This document shows positions 1-7,350 of a stretch of DNA of 64,000 nt, in pieces. The translations under genes were made by a program, and so were the position numbers. The notes below the pieces were generated by a model that was not told the DNA's origin, made no database searches, and saw nothing but the letters and a program-made list of their open reading frames with translations. Origin of the DNA: CAMCHP01 sp036835325 (GTDB lineage: Bacteria > Bacteroidota > Bacteroidia > Flavobacteriales_D > Sanyastnellaceae); NCBI GenBank assembly GCA_036835325.1, contig DAITMF010000009.1:13728-77727 (forward strand), read 5' to 3'. Within the stretch, counting starts at the first letter, position 1, and each line of letters starts with the position of its first letter.

Positions 1-1
1 T

Positions 2-598
2 TCGCGTGCCTCCCAGCACATCGATGCCTTGGTTGAGCGCTACCCCAATGTGCGCAGACACGAAGTGCAACTCACCGAAGTGTTCGATACCTTCGTAGGC
101 GCGCTCCCATCCGCCGAAGGCGAAAAAAGAAACCTCTCGCTCGCCAATGCACGTGCCCGCCTGCGCATGACGACGCTTTACTACTTCGCCGGGTTTCACA
201 ACCTCCTCGTGGCCGGAACGGGCAACAAAGTGGAAGACTTCGGCGTCGGTTTTTACACGAAGTACGGTGACGGAGGCGTTGATATTAGTCCGATCGCTGA
301 CCTCACAAAAACCGAAGTGTACGCTTTGGGCGAAGCGCTGGGCGTGAACTCGGCCATCATGCAAGCCCCTCCGACTGATGGGTTGTGGGGCGATGACCGC
401 ACCGACGAAGACCAGATTGGGGCCAGTTACCCCGAGCTCGAATGGGCGATGGCACATGTCGCCTCCGGCGCGAGTAACGGCCATTTGTCAGCGCGTGAAG
501 CGACGGTTTTGGGCATTTACCTGCGTTTGCACAGGGCCAACCGGCACAAGATGGATCCGATTCCGGTGTGTGAGATTCCTGTGCACCTCAAGGGTTGA
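2..598 (+). CDS. nadE: NAD(+) synthase, C-terminal part (5' truncated by window edge)
   Basis: NadE makes NAD+ by amidating nicotinic acid adenine dinucleotide, the last step of NAD synthesis in the cytoplasm. The reading frame is open from the first bases, so the N-terminus, including the SGGxDS ATP-pyrophosphatase loop, lies outside the window. What remains is the typical C-terminal half: the stretch with AGTGNKVEDFGVGFYTKYGD, then SPIADLTKTEVYALGEALGV and the DGLWGDDRTDEDQIGASY segment. These are recognisable NadE motifs, including the Lys-Thr-Glu-Val helix. The ATG at 29 is internal, not a start. The stop overlaps the end of the convergent MazG-like gene by 11 bp. Confidence 0.95.
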   Translation, partial: SRASQHIDALVERYPNVRRHEVQLTEVFDTFVGALPSAEGEKRNLSLANARARLRMTTLYYFAGFHNLLVAGTGNKVEDFGVGFYTKYGDGGVDISPIADLTKTEVYALGEALGVNSAIMQAPPTDGLWGDDRTDEDQIGASYPELEWAMAHVASGASNGHLSAREATVLGIYLRLHRANRHKMDPIPVCEIPVHLKG

Positions 599-917
599 TT
601 TTCGGATTGTTTTTATGCCGTTCGCTGTCGCGGATGGTTTTCTTGGCCAGGTTTTTTGCGAAGGCATCGGTTAAATCCACTTCGCATTGATTTGCGAGGC
701 ACATCAGCACCCAGAGCACATCGGCCATTTCGTCACCGAGGTCTTTTGATTTATCGCTTTCTTTTTCAGACTGTTCACCGTAGCGCCGTGCCATGATTCG
801 GGCAACTTCGCCTACCTCTTCCATGAGGATGGCGGTGTTGGTAAGCGGGTCAAAATAGCGTACACCGACGGTACGTATCCATTCGTCGACGGTTTTCTGT
901 GCTTCGCGGATTTCCAT
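588..917 (-). CDS. MazG-like nucleotide pyrophosphohydrolase
   Basis: A 109-residue protein of the all-alpha NTP pyrophosphohydrolase (MazG/dUTPase-2) superfamily, which hydrolyses (d)NTPs to NMP and pyrophosphate, usually as a housekeeping step. The Mg-binding signature is visible: EEVGEVAR in the first half and DLGDEMADVLWVL about 35 residues later, together giving the ExxE...ExxD arrangement. The start is set at the ATG giving MEIREAQK; an in-frame ATG six codons upstream (935) is also possible. The 3' end overlaps nadE tail to tail, so the two genes are not co-transcribed. The exact substrate cannot be told from the sequence. Confidence 0.85.
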   Translation of the reverse strand: MEIREAQKTVDEWIRTVGVRYFDPLTNTAILMEEVGEVARIMARRYGEQSEKESDKSKDLGDEMADVLWVLMCLANQCEVDLTDAFAKNLAKKTIRDSERHKNNPKINP

Positions 918-1013
918 GTGCTGGGCTTTGTGCAAAGATAGCGTGCTTCGCGCGGGGAATTTTCTTCAGTGTATTGGAAATGTGCGAGTTATTTAGCAAC
1001 ATTCCGCTGGTTT

Positions 1014-1029
1014 TACCGTAGAAACGGTA
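1014..1029. repeat. Short perfect inverted repeat upstream of secreted-protein gene
   Basis: TACCGT, AGAA, ACGGTA: a 6-bp perfect stem with a 4-base loop ending 13 bp before the ATG at 1043. Related ACGG/CCGT inverted repeats precede the next two genes, at 3335 and 5671. It could be an operator or an mRNA hairpin at the ribosome landing site; the function is unknown. Confidence 0.45.
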
Positions 1030-1042
1030 GAATCTGAACCGC

Positions 1043-3268
1043 ATGACCACACAACACTCAGCGTCGCACTCCTTGCAGGGATTGGTCTTCGCATTGCTTC
1101 GCGCATTTACGCTGCTGGTGCTGCTTGCCACAGCCTCAAGTGCATTAAGTCAGTGTATAGCGCCAGCGCCATATCCTTCATCAGACCCCTGCTACATCAA
1201 CGTTACTACCGCTGACCCGTTTTGTTGCAACTCGAATTGGGATTCGGTTTGCCAAGGTGCATATGACGCCTGCAACCCTAGTGGCGGTGGTGGGCCTTCA
1301 GGCGGTAGTTGTGCCCCGGGCGTGGGAGGCGCCCCTTTTGCCGGAAGTGGAGTGATCAACGTGCAGCCCATTGGCAGTGCTGCAGGAGGTGCGTGCAATC
1401 TTCTGATCAACTTTTACGATTCATGGGGCGATGGCTGGAATGGAGCGTACATTTCAGTCGTAATCGATGGGGCCTTGTTCGGTGATTACACAATCAATAC
1501 AGGAAGTTTCGGAAGCTTAAATGTGCCTTTGAGTCAGGGCCAAGCGGTCACCTTGACCTACGTTCCGGGTTTCTTTGAAGATGAGGTCTCCTTCGAAGTC
1601 TTCCTCGACGGCCTATACGTATACGGCGATGGTCCATTCCCTACAACAGGGCTGATCTACAGCGCCAGCTGCGCAAATGCCAATGGTGGATCGTCTTTAC
1701 CCGTCGTCAACACCCCACAAGAGTTGATTACGGAAGTGTTCTTGGGTGAATGCTTAACGGCAAGCAACGTCACCTATACGGGTTCAAACTTGGCCATTGG
1801 GACGTTTACCAACGGTTGGGCGATTGGAATCGAATCGGGAATTGTGCTAACAAGTGGCACGGCTACATTGGCAGCGGGACCAAACAATTCAGGAGGTGCC
1901 GGGAGCAATAATTTAACACCCGGTCATCCGTTGTTAACGTCGTTAGCCGGCATGACCACATTTGACGCCTCGGTGTTCACTTTCACGTTTGTGCCCCAAA
2001 CTGATCAGGTCACCTTCACCTATGTGTTTGCCTCAGAAGAGTACCCGGAGTTTGTTTGTACGTCGTACAATGATGTGTTTGGGTTCTTCGTGAGTGGTCC
2101 GGGCTATGCTCCGAATACGAACATTGCAATCATCCCCGGATCGAGCTTGCCTGTAGCCATTGACAACGTGAATGGAGGCCTTGGTTGCCCAATCAATTAC
2201 CCGGCATTTTACGTTGACAATACTTCTGGCACGAGCGTTCAATACGATGGCTTTACGTTGCCGTTGACGGCATGTGTGAATACTGTGCCGTGTGAAACCT
2301 ACACCATTACCATTGCTATTGCCGATGCCGGTGACGGCGTTTTAGACTCGGCGGTATTCCTTGCAGCCGAGTCATTCACGGCGGGCACTGAGCTTGAGAT
2401 TGTTGCTTCCGTTGACCAAGATTTGGCCAATGTGAGTTCAGGGACCAACTGCGACATGAACGGTTTCTTCGTGTTTGCACTCGAAGAACCATCGACTGAT
2501 CCGGTGACTCTGGTGTACACTGTAAATGTAACGGGCGATGCATCGCTTGACCCCATTCCGCTTTCGGTGACCTTTCAACCGGGTGAAACGTTGGTAGCGG
2601 TGCCGGTTACTTCAGTTGCGGCCGGTACGAGTCTGACAACGGTTACCCTCACAATGAATTCGGCTGACAATCCGGGCTTAGGGTGCAGCTGCACGCAAAC
2701 TGAGCTGAGCTCTACCTTGTTTATTTGTGATCAACTGCTCTTGCTTCCCGTGACATGGCTCGCGTTCGAGGCGAAGAACATCAACGACCAGCGTGAAGTG
2801 CTCTGCGAATGGATCACCGCTTCTGAACAGAACAATGACTTTTTTACTGTCGAACGCTCGGTTGACGGTCAAGTCTGGATTGAGCTGGGCACAGTTGCCG
2901 GGTCAGGAAATACGTCAGAGCCTACCAACTACCAATTCATCGATCGTTCGCCGGCTCCAGGGGTTTCGTACTACCGGATTCGCCAAACCGACTACGACGG
3001 TCAATTTGATTACAGCGAAACGCGTGCGGTTGAGCGCAGGTCTTCAACACCCCTCGAAGCCTTCCCCAATCCGGGCAACGGAGTATTCAAATTGAGCGGT
3101 TACCACGATGGCGACTTGGGAGTGTACGATTTGAGTGGACGGCGTGTACCGTTCACCCTATCAATGAGTGGGGAACTGAGACTGGTAAATCCGGCAGCCG
3201 GTTCGTATATCGTAGAACTGCTCCGCGACAACGGAGAAGCAGAGCGACTTCGCATCGTGGTTCAGTAA
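1043..3268 (+). CDS. Secreted choice-of-anchor-L protein with T9SS type A sorting domain
   Basis: A 741-residue exported protein. Residues 1-36 form a long signal peptide (hydrophobic core LLRAFTLLVLLATASSALS). Residues 58-77 hold a cysteine-rich motif, DPFCCNSNWDSVC, seen in various bacterial secreted proteins. Residues 110-210 look like a beta-rich module with DSWGDGWNGA. Residues 222-450 match the choice-of-anchor-L domain (TPQELITEVF..., FASEEYPEFVCTSYNDVFGFF, then TYTITIAIADAGDGVLDSAVFL). The last 80 residues, from FPNPGNGVF, form a T9SS type A sorting domain. The region from LLLPVTWLAFEAKN to the end is closely similar to that of the next gene, so the two are paralogues. Expected at the cell surface or released through the T9SS. 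Function unknown. Confidence 0.85.
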   Translation: MTTQHSASHSLQGLVFALLRAFTLLVLLATASSALSQCIAPAPYPSSDPCYINVTTADPFCCNSNWDSVCQGAYDACNPSGGGGPSGGSCAPGVGGAPFAGSGVINVQPIGSAAGGACNLLINFYDSWGDGWNGAYISVVIDGALFGDYTINTGSFGSLNVPLSQGQAVTLTYVPGFFEDEVSFEVFLDGLYVYGDGPFPTTGLIYSASCANANGGSSLPVVNTPQELITEVFLGECLTASNVTYTGSNLAIGTFTNGWAIGIESGIVLTSGTATLAAGPNNSGGAGSNNLTPGHPLLTSLAGMTTFDASVFTFTFVPQTDQVTFTYVFASEEYPEFVCTSYNDVFGFFVSGPGYAPNTNIAIIPGSSLPVAIDNVNGGLGCPINYPAFYVDNTSGTSVQYDGFTLPLTACVNTVPCETYTITIAIADAGDGVLDSAVFLAAESFTAGTELEIVASVDQDLANVSSGTNCDMNGFFVFALEEPSTDPVTLVYTVNVTGDASLDPIPLSVTFQPGETLVAVPVTSVAAGTSLTTVTLTMNSADNPGLGCSCTQTELSSTLFICDQLLLLPVTWLAFEAKNINDQREVLCEWITASEQNNDFFTVERSVDGQVWIELGTVAGSGNTSEPTNYQFIDRSPAPGVSYYRIRQTDYDGQFDYSETRAVERRSSTPLEAFPNPGNGVFKLSGYHDGDLGVYDLSGRRVPFTLSMSGELRLVNPAAGSYIVELLRDNGEAERLRIVVQ

Positions 3269-3334
3269 ACCCCGTTGAGTTCTCGTTAATCTGGCTATTG
3301 ACGCATTTGGTCGATTAGTATTGGGCATTTCGAA

Positions 3335-3345
3335 ACGGTTTCCGT
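3335..3345. repeat. ACGG-TTT-CCGT inverted repeat upstream of secreted-protein gene
   Basis: A 4-bp inverted repeat (ACGG/CCGT, 3-base spacer) 28 bp before the start at 3374. It resembles the repeats at 1014 and 5671 but has the half-sites in the opposite order. Weak on its own; listed because of the recurrence before three consecutive genes. Confidence 0.3.
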
Positions 3346-3373
3346 AACTTCACGCCAATCATAGGGAGAGACC

Positions 3374-5611
3374 TTGCCAAGACTAGCGCTTATATCTATA
3401 GCGTTCCTCATTTTCACATGCGGAACTTGGGGTGTTGCCAACGCACAATGTGCGAACGACAACGTCTTTTGGACATCCCTCAATCCTACAGGTCCGGGAA
3501 ACACCCAAACAACTTCGAGCATTTGGGGAGGTGAATATGTCACGGTGAATGTATGCGCAGGTGCTGCCTACACCTTCCAAACCTGCGGCTCTTCATTCGA
3601 TACTCAGATTACGGTCTACAATAGCACAGGTGGGGCCTCGCTCGCTTACAACGATAATAGCTGCGGATTGCAGTCAACCGTTACTTGGACATCGACCTTC
3701 AATGGAACGGTGAACGTGCTGGTGGATGCGTGGCCCTGCGCATCAAATACCACCTTCGCAACGCTCTCGGTCACCCAATTGACCGCGTGCACAACCACAG
3801 GTGGAACCAATTACAACCACCCCGGTGGTACGATCACAACCTGTGCCGGTAACTACTTCGATACCGGTGGTCAGGCCGGCAATTATGGGAATTCACAGAA
3901 CATCGTGACTACCTTTTGTTCAGCAACTGCCGGTGAATGCGTTGTTCTGAGTTTTACCTCATTTAGCATAGAGAACAACTGGGATTTCTTAACCCTTTAC
4001 GATGGGCCAAACGCATCTTCGCCTTTGATTGGCCAATACACTGGGACGAATTCACCGGGTACCGTAACAGCAACTTCGGGCTGTTTGACGGTGCGTTTCA
4101 CTTCTGATGGTTCAGTAAACTTAGCAGGTTGGTCAGCAACTGTGTCGTGCGTGCCTTGCTCAACACCGCCGCCACCGAACGACCCCGCTGAATTTGGCTG
4201 CCCTGCAATCGACCTCGGACCCGACATTGCGTTGCCTGAATGCTACGATCCTTGCCAGTCTTTGGAGCTCACAGCAGATGTGTTTGAAACGGGCCTGCCA
4301 ACGAGCTATGAGGTTCAGAGCATTCCGTTCAATCCGCCTTACAGCACCACCGCCGGAACCCAGTTTTCGATCAACACCGACGACGTTTGGTCAAATCTGA
4401 TCTCCTTGCCGTTCAATTTTTGCTATTTCGGTACCAACTACAATCAGTGCGTAGTAGGTTCAAACGGATTGATGTCATTTAACGCTGGCTACGATGGCGG
4501 TTATTGCCCTTGGGCATTTACTGAAACCTGTCCGTCTCCACTGTTGCCATTGAATTCGATTTTCGGAGTCTACCATGACATTGACCCCAGTGTATGCGGC
4601 ACAGCGCGTTATGCCATATTGGGCGCGGAGCCTTGCCGTGTATTCGTGGTCAATTTTACCGATGTGTGTCATTTTAGTTGCAACAGCATTCGTTCGACAT
4701 CCCAAATCGTCTTGTACGAAACCACAAACGTTATTGAGGTGTATGTTCAAGACAAGCCTACATGTTTTGGGTGGAATTCTGGCAATGCTGTGATTGGCAT
4801 ACAAAACGCGACAGGGGCAGCCGGCTATGTTGCCCCAGGGCGTCAAACGGGCCCGTGGAGCACATCGAATGAGGCATGGCGTTTCGTGCCCAACGGCGCA
4901 CCCAACTTTGAAGTGAACTGGTACACCCAGGCCGATGGTTTGATTGGTTCTGGTATGACCATTCAGGTTTGTCCGTCTGAAACTTCCCAGACCTTTGCTG
5001 CCGAGGCCGTTTACACCCGCTGCGATGGCAGTCAGATTGTAGTTGAAGACTTTGTGACGGTAACGTGCGCGCTGATTCTCCTTCCCGTTGAATGGTTGGT
5101 ATTTGATGCCAAACTCACCGATGACCAGCGAAGGGTGAATTGCGACTGGGTAACTGCATCAGAAACCAACAACGACTTCTTCACGCTTGAACGTTCATCA
5201 GACACACACTACTGGGAGGCGATTGGTACCGTTCAAGGCGCCGGAACAACACTTGAATCCCGTAGCTACCAGTTTGTAGATCGAAATCCATTGTCAGGTG
5301 TGTCGTATTACCGCGTACGCCAAACCGACTACAATGGCGAATCGGATGTTTCTGAAATACGGGCGGTACACCGCACAAACACTGCCGAAGGCTTCGCGGT
5401 GTATCCCAATCCCGGTAAAGGACAGTTCGTGCTGACGGGTTACCGTGAGGGTGATTTTTCAGTGTACAACGCCGCCGGACAACGCGTACCTTTTTCGTTG
5501 ACCATGGCCGGAGAGCTCACTCTGCATACAGCGGCCGCCGGTGTTTACATCCTCGAGCTGATTCGCGGCGATGCAATGGCTCCGGAGCGCATCCGGCTGA
5601 TCGTGCAGTAA
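3374..5611 (+). CDS. Secreted CUB-domain protein with T9SS type A sorting domain
   Basis: A 745-residue exported protein. The start is a TTG giving MPRLALISIAFLIF, directly a signal peptide ending near VANAQ (residue 25). A purine-rich AGGGAGAG lies 3 bases upstream, and no ATG is better placed. Residues 30-135 are a pre-peptidase-like beta domain. Residues 148-260 match a CUB domain (TCAGNYFDTGG, then NNWDFLTLYDG, then GCLTVRFTSDGS). Residues 300-510 form a cysteine-rich beta region of unknown family (VVGSNGLMSFN). Residues 569-745 resemble the preceding gene, ending in a type A sorting domain from YPNPGKGQF. Substrate or partner unknown; probably surface-exposed or released. Confidence 0.83.
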   Translation: MPRLALISIAFLIFTCGTWGVANAQCANDNVFWTSLNPTGPGNTQTTSSIWGGEYVTVNVCAGAAYTFQTCGSSFDTQITVYNSTGGASLAYNDNSCGLQSTVTWTSTFNGTVNVLVDAWPCASNTTFATLSVTQLTACTTTGGTNYNHPGGTITTCAGNYFDTGGQAGNYGNSQNIVTTFCSATAGECVVLSFTSFSIENNWDFLTLYDGPNASSPLIGQYTGTNSPGTVTATSGCLTVRFTSDGSVNLAGWSATVSCVPCSTPPPPNDPAEFGCPAIDLGPDIALPECYDPCQSLELTADVFETGLPTSYEVQSIPFNPPYSTTAGTQFSINTDDVWSNLISLPFNFCYFGTNYNQCVVGSNGLMSFNAGYDGGYCPWAFTETCPSPLLPLNSIFGVYHDIDPSVCGTARYAILGAEPCRVFVVNFTDVCHFSCNSIRSTSQIVLYETTNVIEVYVQDKPTCFGWNSGNAVIGIQNATGAAGYVAPGRQTGPWSTSNEAWRFVPNGAPNFEVNWYTQADGLIGSGMTIQVCPSETSQTFAAEAVYTRCDGSQIVVEDFVTVTCALILLPVEWLVFDAKLTDDQRRVNCDWVTASETNNDFFTLERSSDTHYWEAIGTVQGAGTTLESRSYQFVDRNPLSGVSYYRVRQTDYNGESDVSEIRAVHRTNTAEGFAVYPNPGKGQFVLTGYREGDFSVYNAAGQRVPFSLTMAGELTLHTAAAGVYILELIRGDAMAPERIRLIVQ

Positions 5612-5670
5612 GCCACGAATGCTGTCATCCATCCCCCCGAAAAAAACAGATATAAAAAACAGGTCAACAT

Positions 5671-5684
5671 CCGTAAAAATACGG
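5671..5684. repeat. CCGTA-AAAA-TACGG inverted repeat
   Basis: A perfect 5-bp inverted repeat with a 4-base A loop, 56 bp upstream of the ATG at 5741. It is the third member of the ACGG/CCGT set in front of three consecutive exported-protein genes. It could be an operator. No T-run follows, so it is unlikely to be a terminator. Confidence 0.4.
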
Positions 5685-5740
5685 TAACAATGTGTTTGTA
5701 TAGTGTTTATATTCGTGCAACTCAACGGATTAAAACATCT

Positions 5741-6820
5741 ATGAAAACCAAAGCACTACTCTTTACAGTGGCCCTCGCCATGTGCGTTTCAGTGGCCGCG
5801 CAAGACACCGAAAAACGCTGGGAACTCCAGTTGAATACGGGAATCAGCAGTTCAGTTCTTCTTTACCAAGAGACCGATGAATCAACGTATCGATTGGGCG
5901 CAGTAGACCCATCAATCGGTGTCGCATGGAGGAGGGCGATCGCTTCGCGGATGGCCGTTCGCGCCGGAATAAACCTTCGAACCACTACTGTGCGTTATGC
6001 GCTGCAGGCCCCAGCAGCCATTGAGCCCTTGCCCTCTGAAGGATTTGTAATGCGACAAAGAGTGGGGGTAGACCTTCCGCTCATCTTCGATGTGGATGTT
6101 GTTCGGCCCGAGGCCGGTCCGACCTTGCGTTGGCTCATCGGAGCTGTTCTTCAGTATGACATGGAGGGCATCGAGCACTTCGACAATGTGAGCGATGACT
6201 TTGTACTGGCCATAGTGGACGAGCCCAATCTTTATTTCAGCGTGTTAACAGGTGTTGAAGCTGATGTTTCTCTATCCGGAATGGGGCGTTTATTGATTGC
6301 CCCTCAGGTTGCGCTAGGCTTGCCTGACCGGAGTCCGTTTGCGCTGAGCGACGACTCACCTGCGGCTTCCTTGCTCACCGGCGGGTTGCGATTGACTTAC
6401 GTACCCGGGCAGCGAAGCCGGTTGTCGGCGAACGATGACCGGCCCAAGCTGAACCGGATTCTGGTCGGTACCGGGGGGCGGTCGCACAGGCGCAGTTTGC
6501 ATGTGCTTTACGAACGCACTGTTTTCAGCTATGGTCACATGAACGTGATGGCAACCGCCTCGGCCGGGTATGGTTTGTTCGGCGGCAGCACCAGTGCAGG
6601 TGTCACGGCCAGTTTGGGCGGCCGCGTTCACGCAATTGATGTGGGCTTGGCAGCAGGTATGCACCTTGACGAAACTGCCATCGCTCCTTTGGGAGAAGTG
6701 GGATACCGCTTGAACTTGGCAAATGGTTTTGTTGGCCGACTAACCGTCGTGCATTGGCCTGTGTTTGGCAACGGCTATTTGCCGAATATGATGGGCTTTT
6801 CGGTTGGTAAGGCCTTCTGA
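5741..6820 (+). CDS. Predicted outer-membrane beta-barrel protein, family not recognised
   Basis: A 359-residue protein with a clear signal peptide (MKTKALLFTVALAMCVSVAAQ), which fixes the start at the ATG at 5741 rather than the ATG at 5690. The mature part is rich in alternating hydrophobic and polar residues and aromatic turn positions (for example LQLNTGISSSVLLY, LLTGGLRLTYV, ATASAGYGLFGGS) and ends in a Phe, as outer-membrane barrels often do (MMGFSVGKAF). No enzyme motif is visible. It follows two T9SS cargo genes but carries no sorting domain, so it probably stays in the outer membrane. Function not assigned. Confidence 0.7.
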   Translation: MKTKALLFTVALAMCVSVAAQDTEKRWELQLNTGISSSVLLYQETDESTYRLGAVDPSIGVAWRRAIASRMAVRAGINLRTTTVRYALQAPAAIEPLPSEGFVMRQRVGVDLPLIFDVDVVRPEAGPTLRWLIGAVLQYDMEGIEHFDNVSDDFVLAIVDEPNLYFSVLTGVEADVSLSGMGRLLIAPQVALGLPDRSPFALSDDSPAASLLTGGLRLTYVPGQRSRLSANDDRPKLNRILVGTGGRSHRRSLHVLYERTVFSYGHMNVMATASAGYGLFGGSTSAGVTASLGGRVHAIDVGLAAGMHLDETAIAPLGEVGYRLNLANGFVGRLTVVHWPVFGNGYLPNMMGFSVGKAF

Positions 6821-7273
6821 TTATTCTTTATTGCGGGTATCGAGAACCAGGGTAACCGGACCGTCGTTGTTCAGGTGCACATCCATCATGGCGCCGAACT
6901 CGCCGGTTTCGACCTTGCAACCGCTTTGCTCCCTAAGGAAATTGACGAAATGGGTGTACAGCGGAATGGCATGGTCAGGGCGAGCGGCTTCAACAAACGA
7001 AGGCCGGTTACCTTTCTTATACCTTGCATGGAGGGTGAATTGACTTACAACCAAAAAGCCACCCTTCACCTCGCAGATATCGAGGTTCATTTTGCCGTCT
7101 CCATCGGGGAACACCCGCATTCCAATGAGCTTTGCAGCCAGCCACTCAACATCTTCTGGAGTGTCTTCCGAATGGATGCCTAACAGCACCATGAACCCTT
7201 TGTCGATGGCTCCTATCATTTTTTGATTGACGGTAACGGATGCCTGCGAAACGCGTTGAACCACTGCTCTCAT
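6821..7273 (-). CDS. dtd: D-aminoacyl-tRNA deacylase
   Basis: Dtd hydrolyses D-amino acids (and misloaded glycine) from tRNAs, a cytoplasmic proofreading step. The 150-residue length is standard. Motifs seen: N-terminal MRAVVQRVSQASVTV, then GFMVLLGIHSEDT, then the active-site SQFTLHA (the SQ-x-T motif) and the C-terminal GxP-like NNDGPVTLVLDT. The start is set at the ATG giving MRAVVQR. The longer upstream frame runs through the promoter and is not credible. A full promoter lies just ahead (TTTG, 19 bp, TACATTTG), with the box ending only 5 nt before the ATG, so the mRNA may be leaderless. Divergent from purL. Confidence 0.97.
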   Translation of the reverse strand: MRAVVQRVSQASVTVNQKMIGAIDKGFMVLLGIHSEDTPEDVEWLAAKLIGMRVFPDGDGKMNLDICEVKGGFLVVSQFTLHARYKKGNRPSFVEAARPDHAIPLYTHFVNFLREQSGCKVETGEFGAMMDVHLNNDGPVTLVLDTRNKE

Positions 7274-7278
7274 GTGTG

Positions 7279-7309
7279 CAAATGTAGTGCAGTGTTTGGT
7301 GCACGCAAA
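7279..7309 (-). promoter_or_regulatory. dtd promoter (TTTG-N19-TACATTTG)
   Basis: Read on the minus strand: TTTG at 7306-7309, a 19-bp spacer, and TACATTTG at 7279-7286. This fits the Bacteroidota -33/-7 consensus with no mismatch. The -7 box ends 5 nt before the dtd ATG, placing the likely transcription start at or next to the start codon. Confidence 0.75.
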
Positions 7310-7324
7310 AACAGCTAAAAACCC

Positions 7325-7332
7325 TACTTTTG
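7325..7332 (+). promoter_or_regulatory. purL -7 promoter box TACTTTTG
   Basis: An exact TAnnTTTG match 18 bp before the purL ATG. The nearest TTTG upstream (7295-7298) is 26 bp away, longer than the usual 17-23, so the -33 element is uncertain. The box overlaps the first codons of a longer TTG-initiated frame, which argues for the start at 7351. Confidence 0.6.
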
Positions 7333-7350
7333 CCGAAAGAATTACAGCGC

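Noticed and set aside
5695..5715. TTTG...TATATTCG as promoter of the outer-membrane gene at 5741
   Set aside because: The spacing between the two elements is only 9 bp and the box has a mismatch, so it was not listed.
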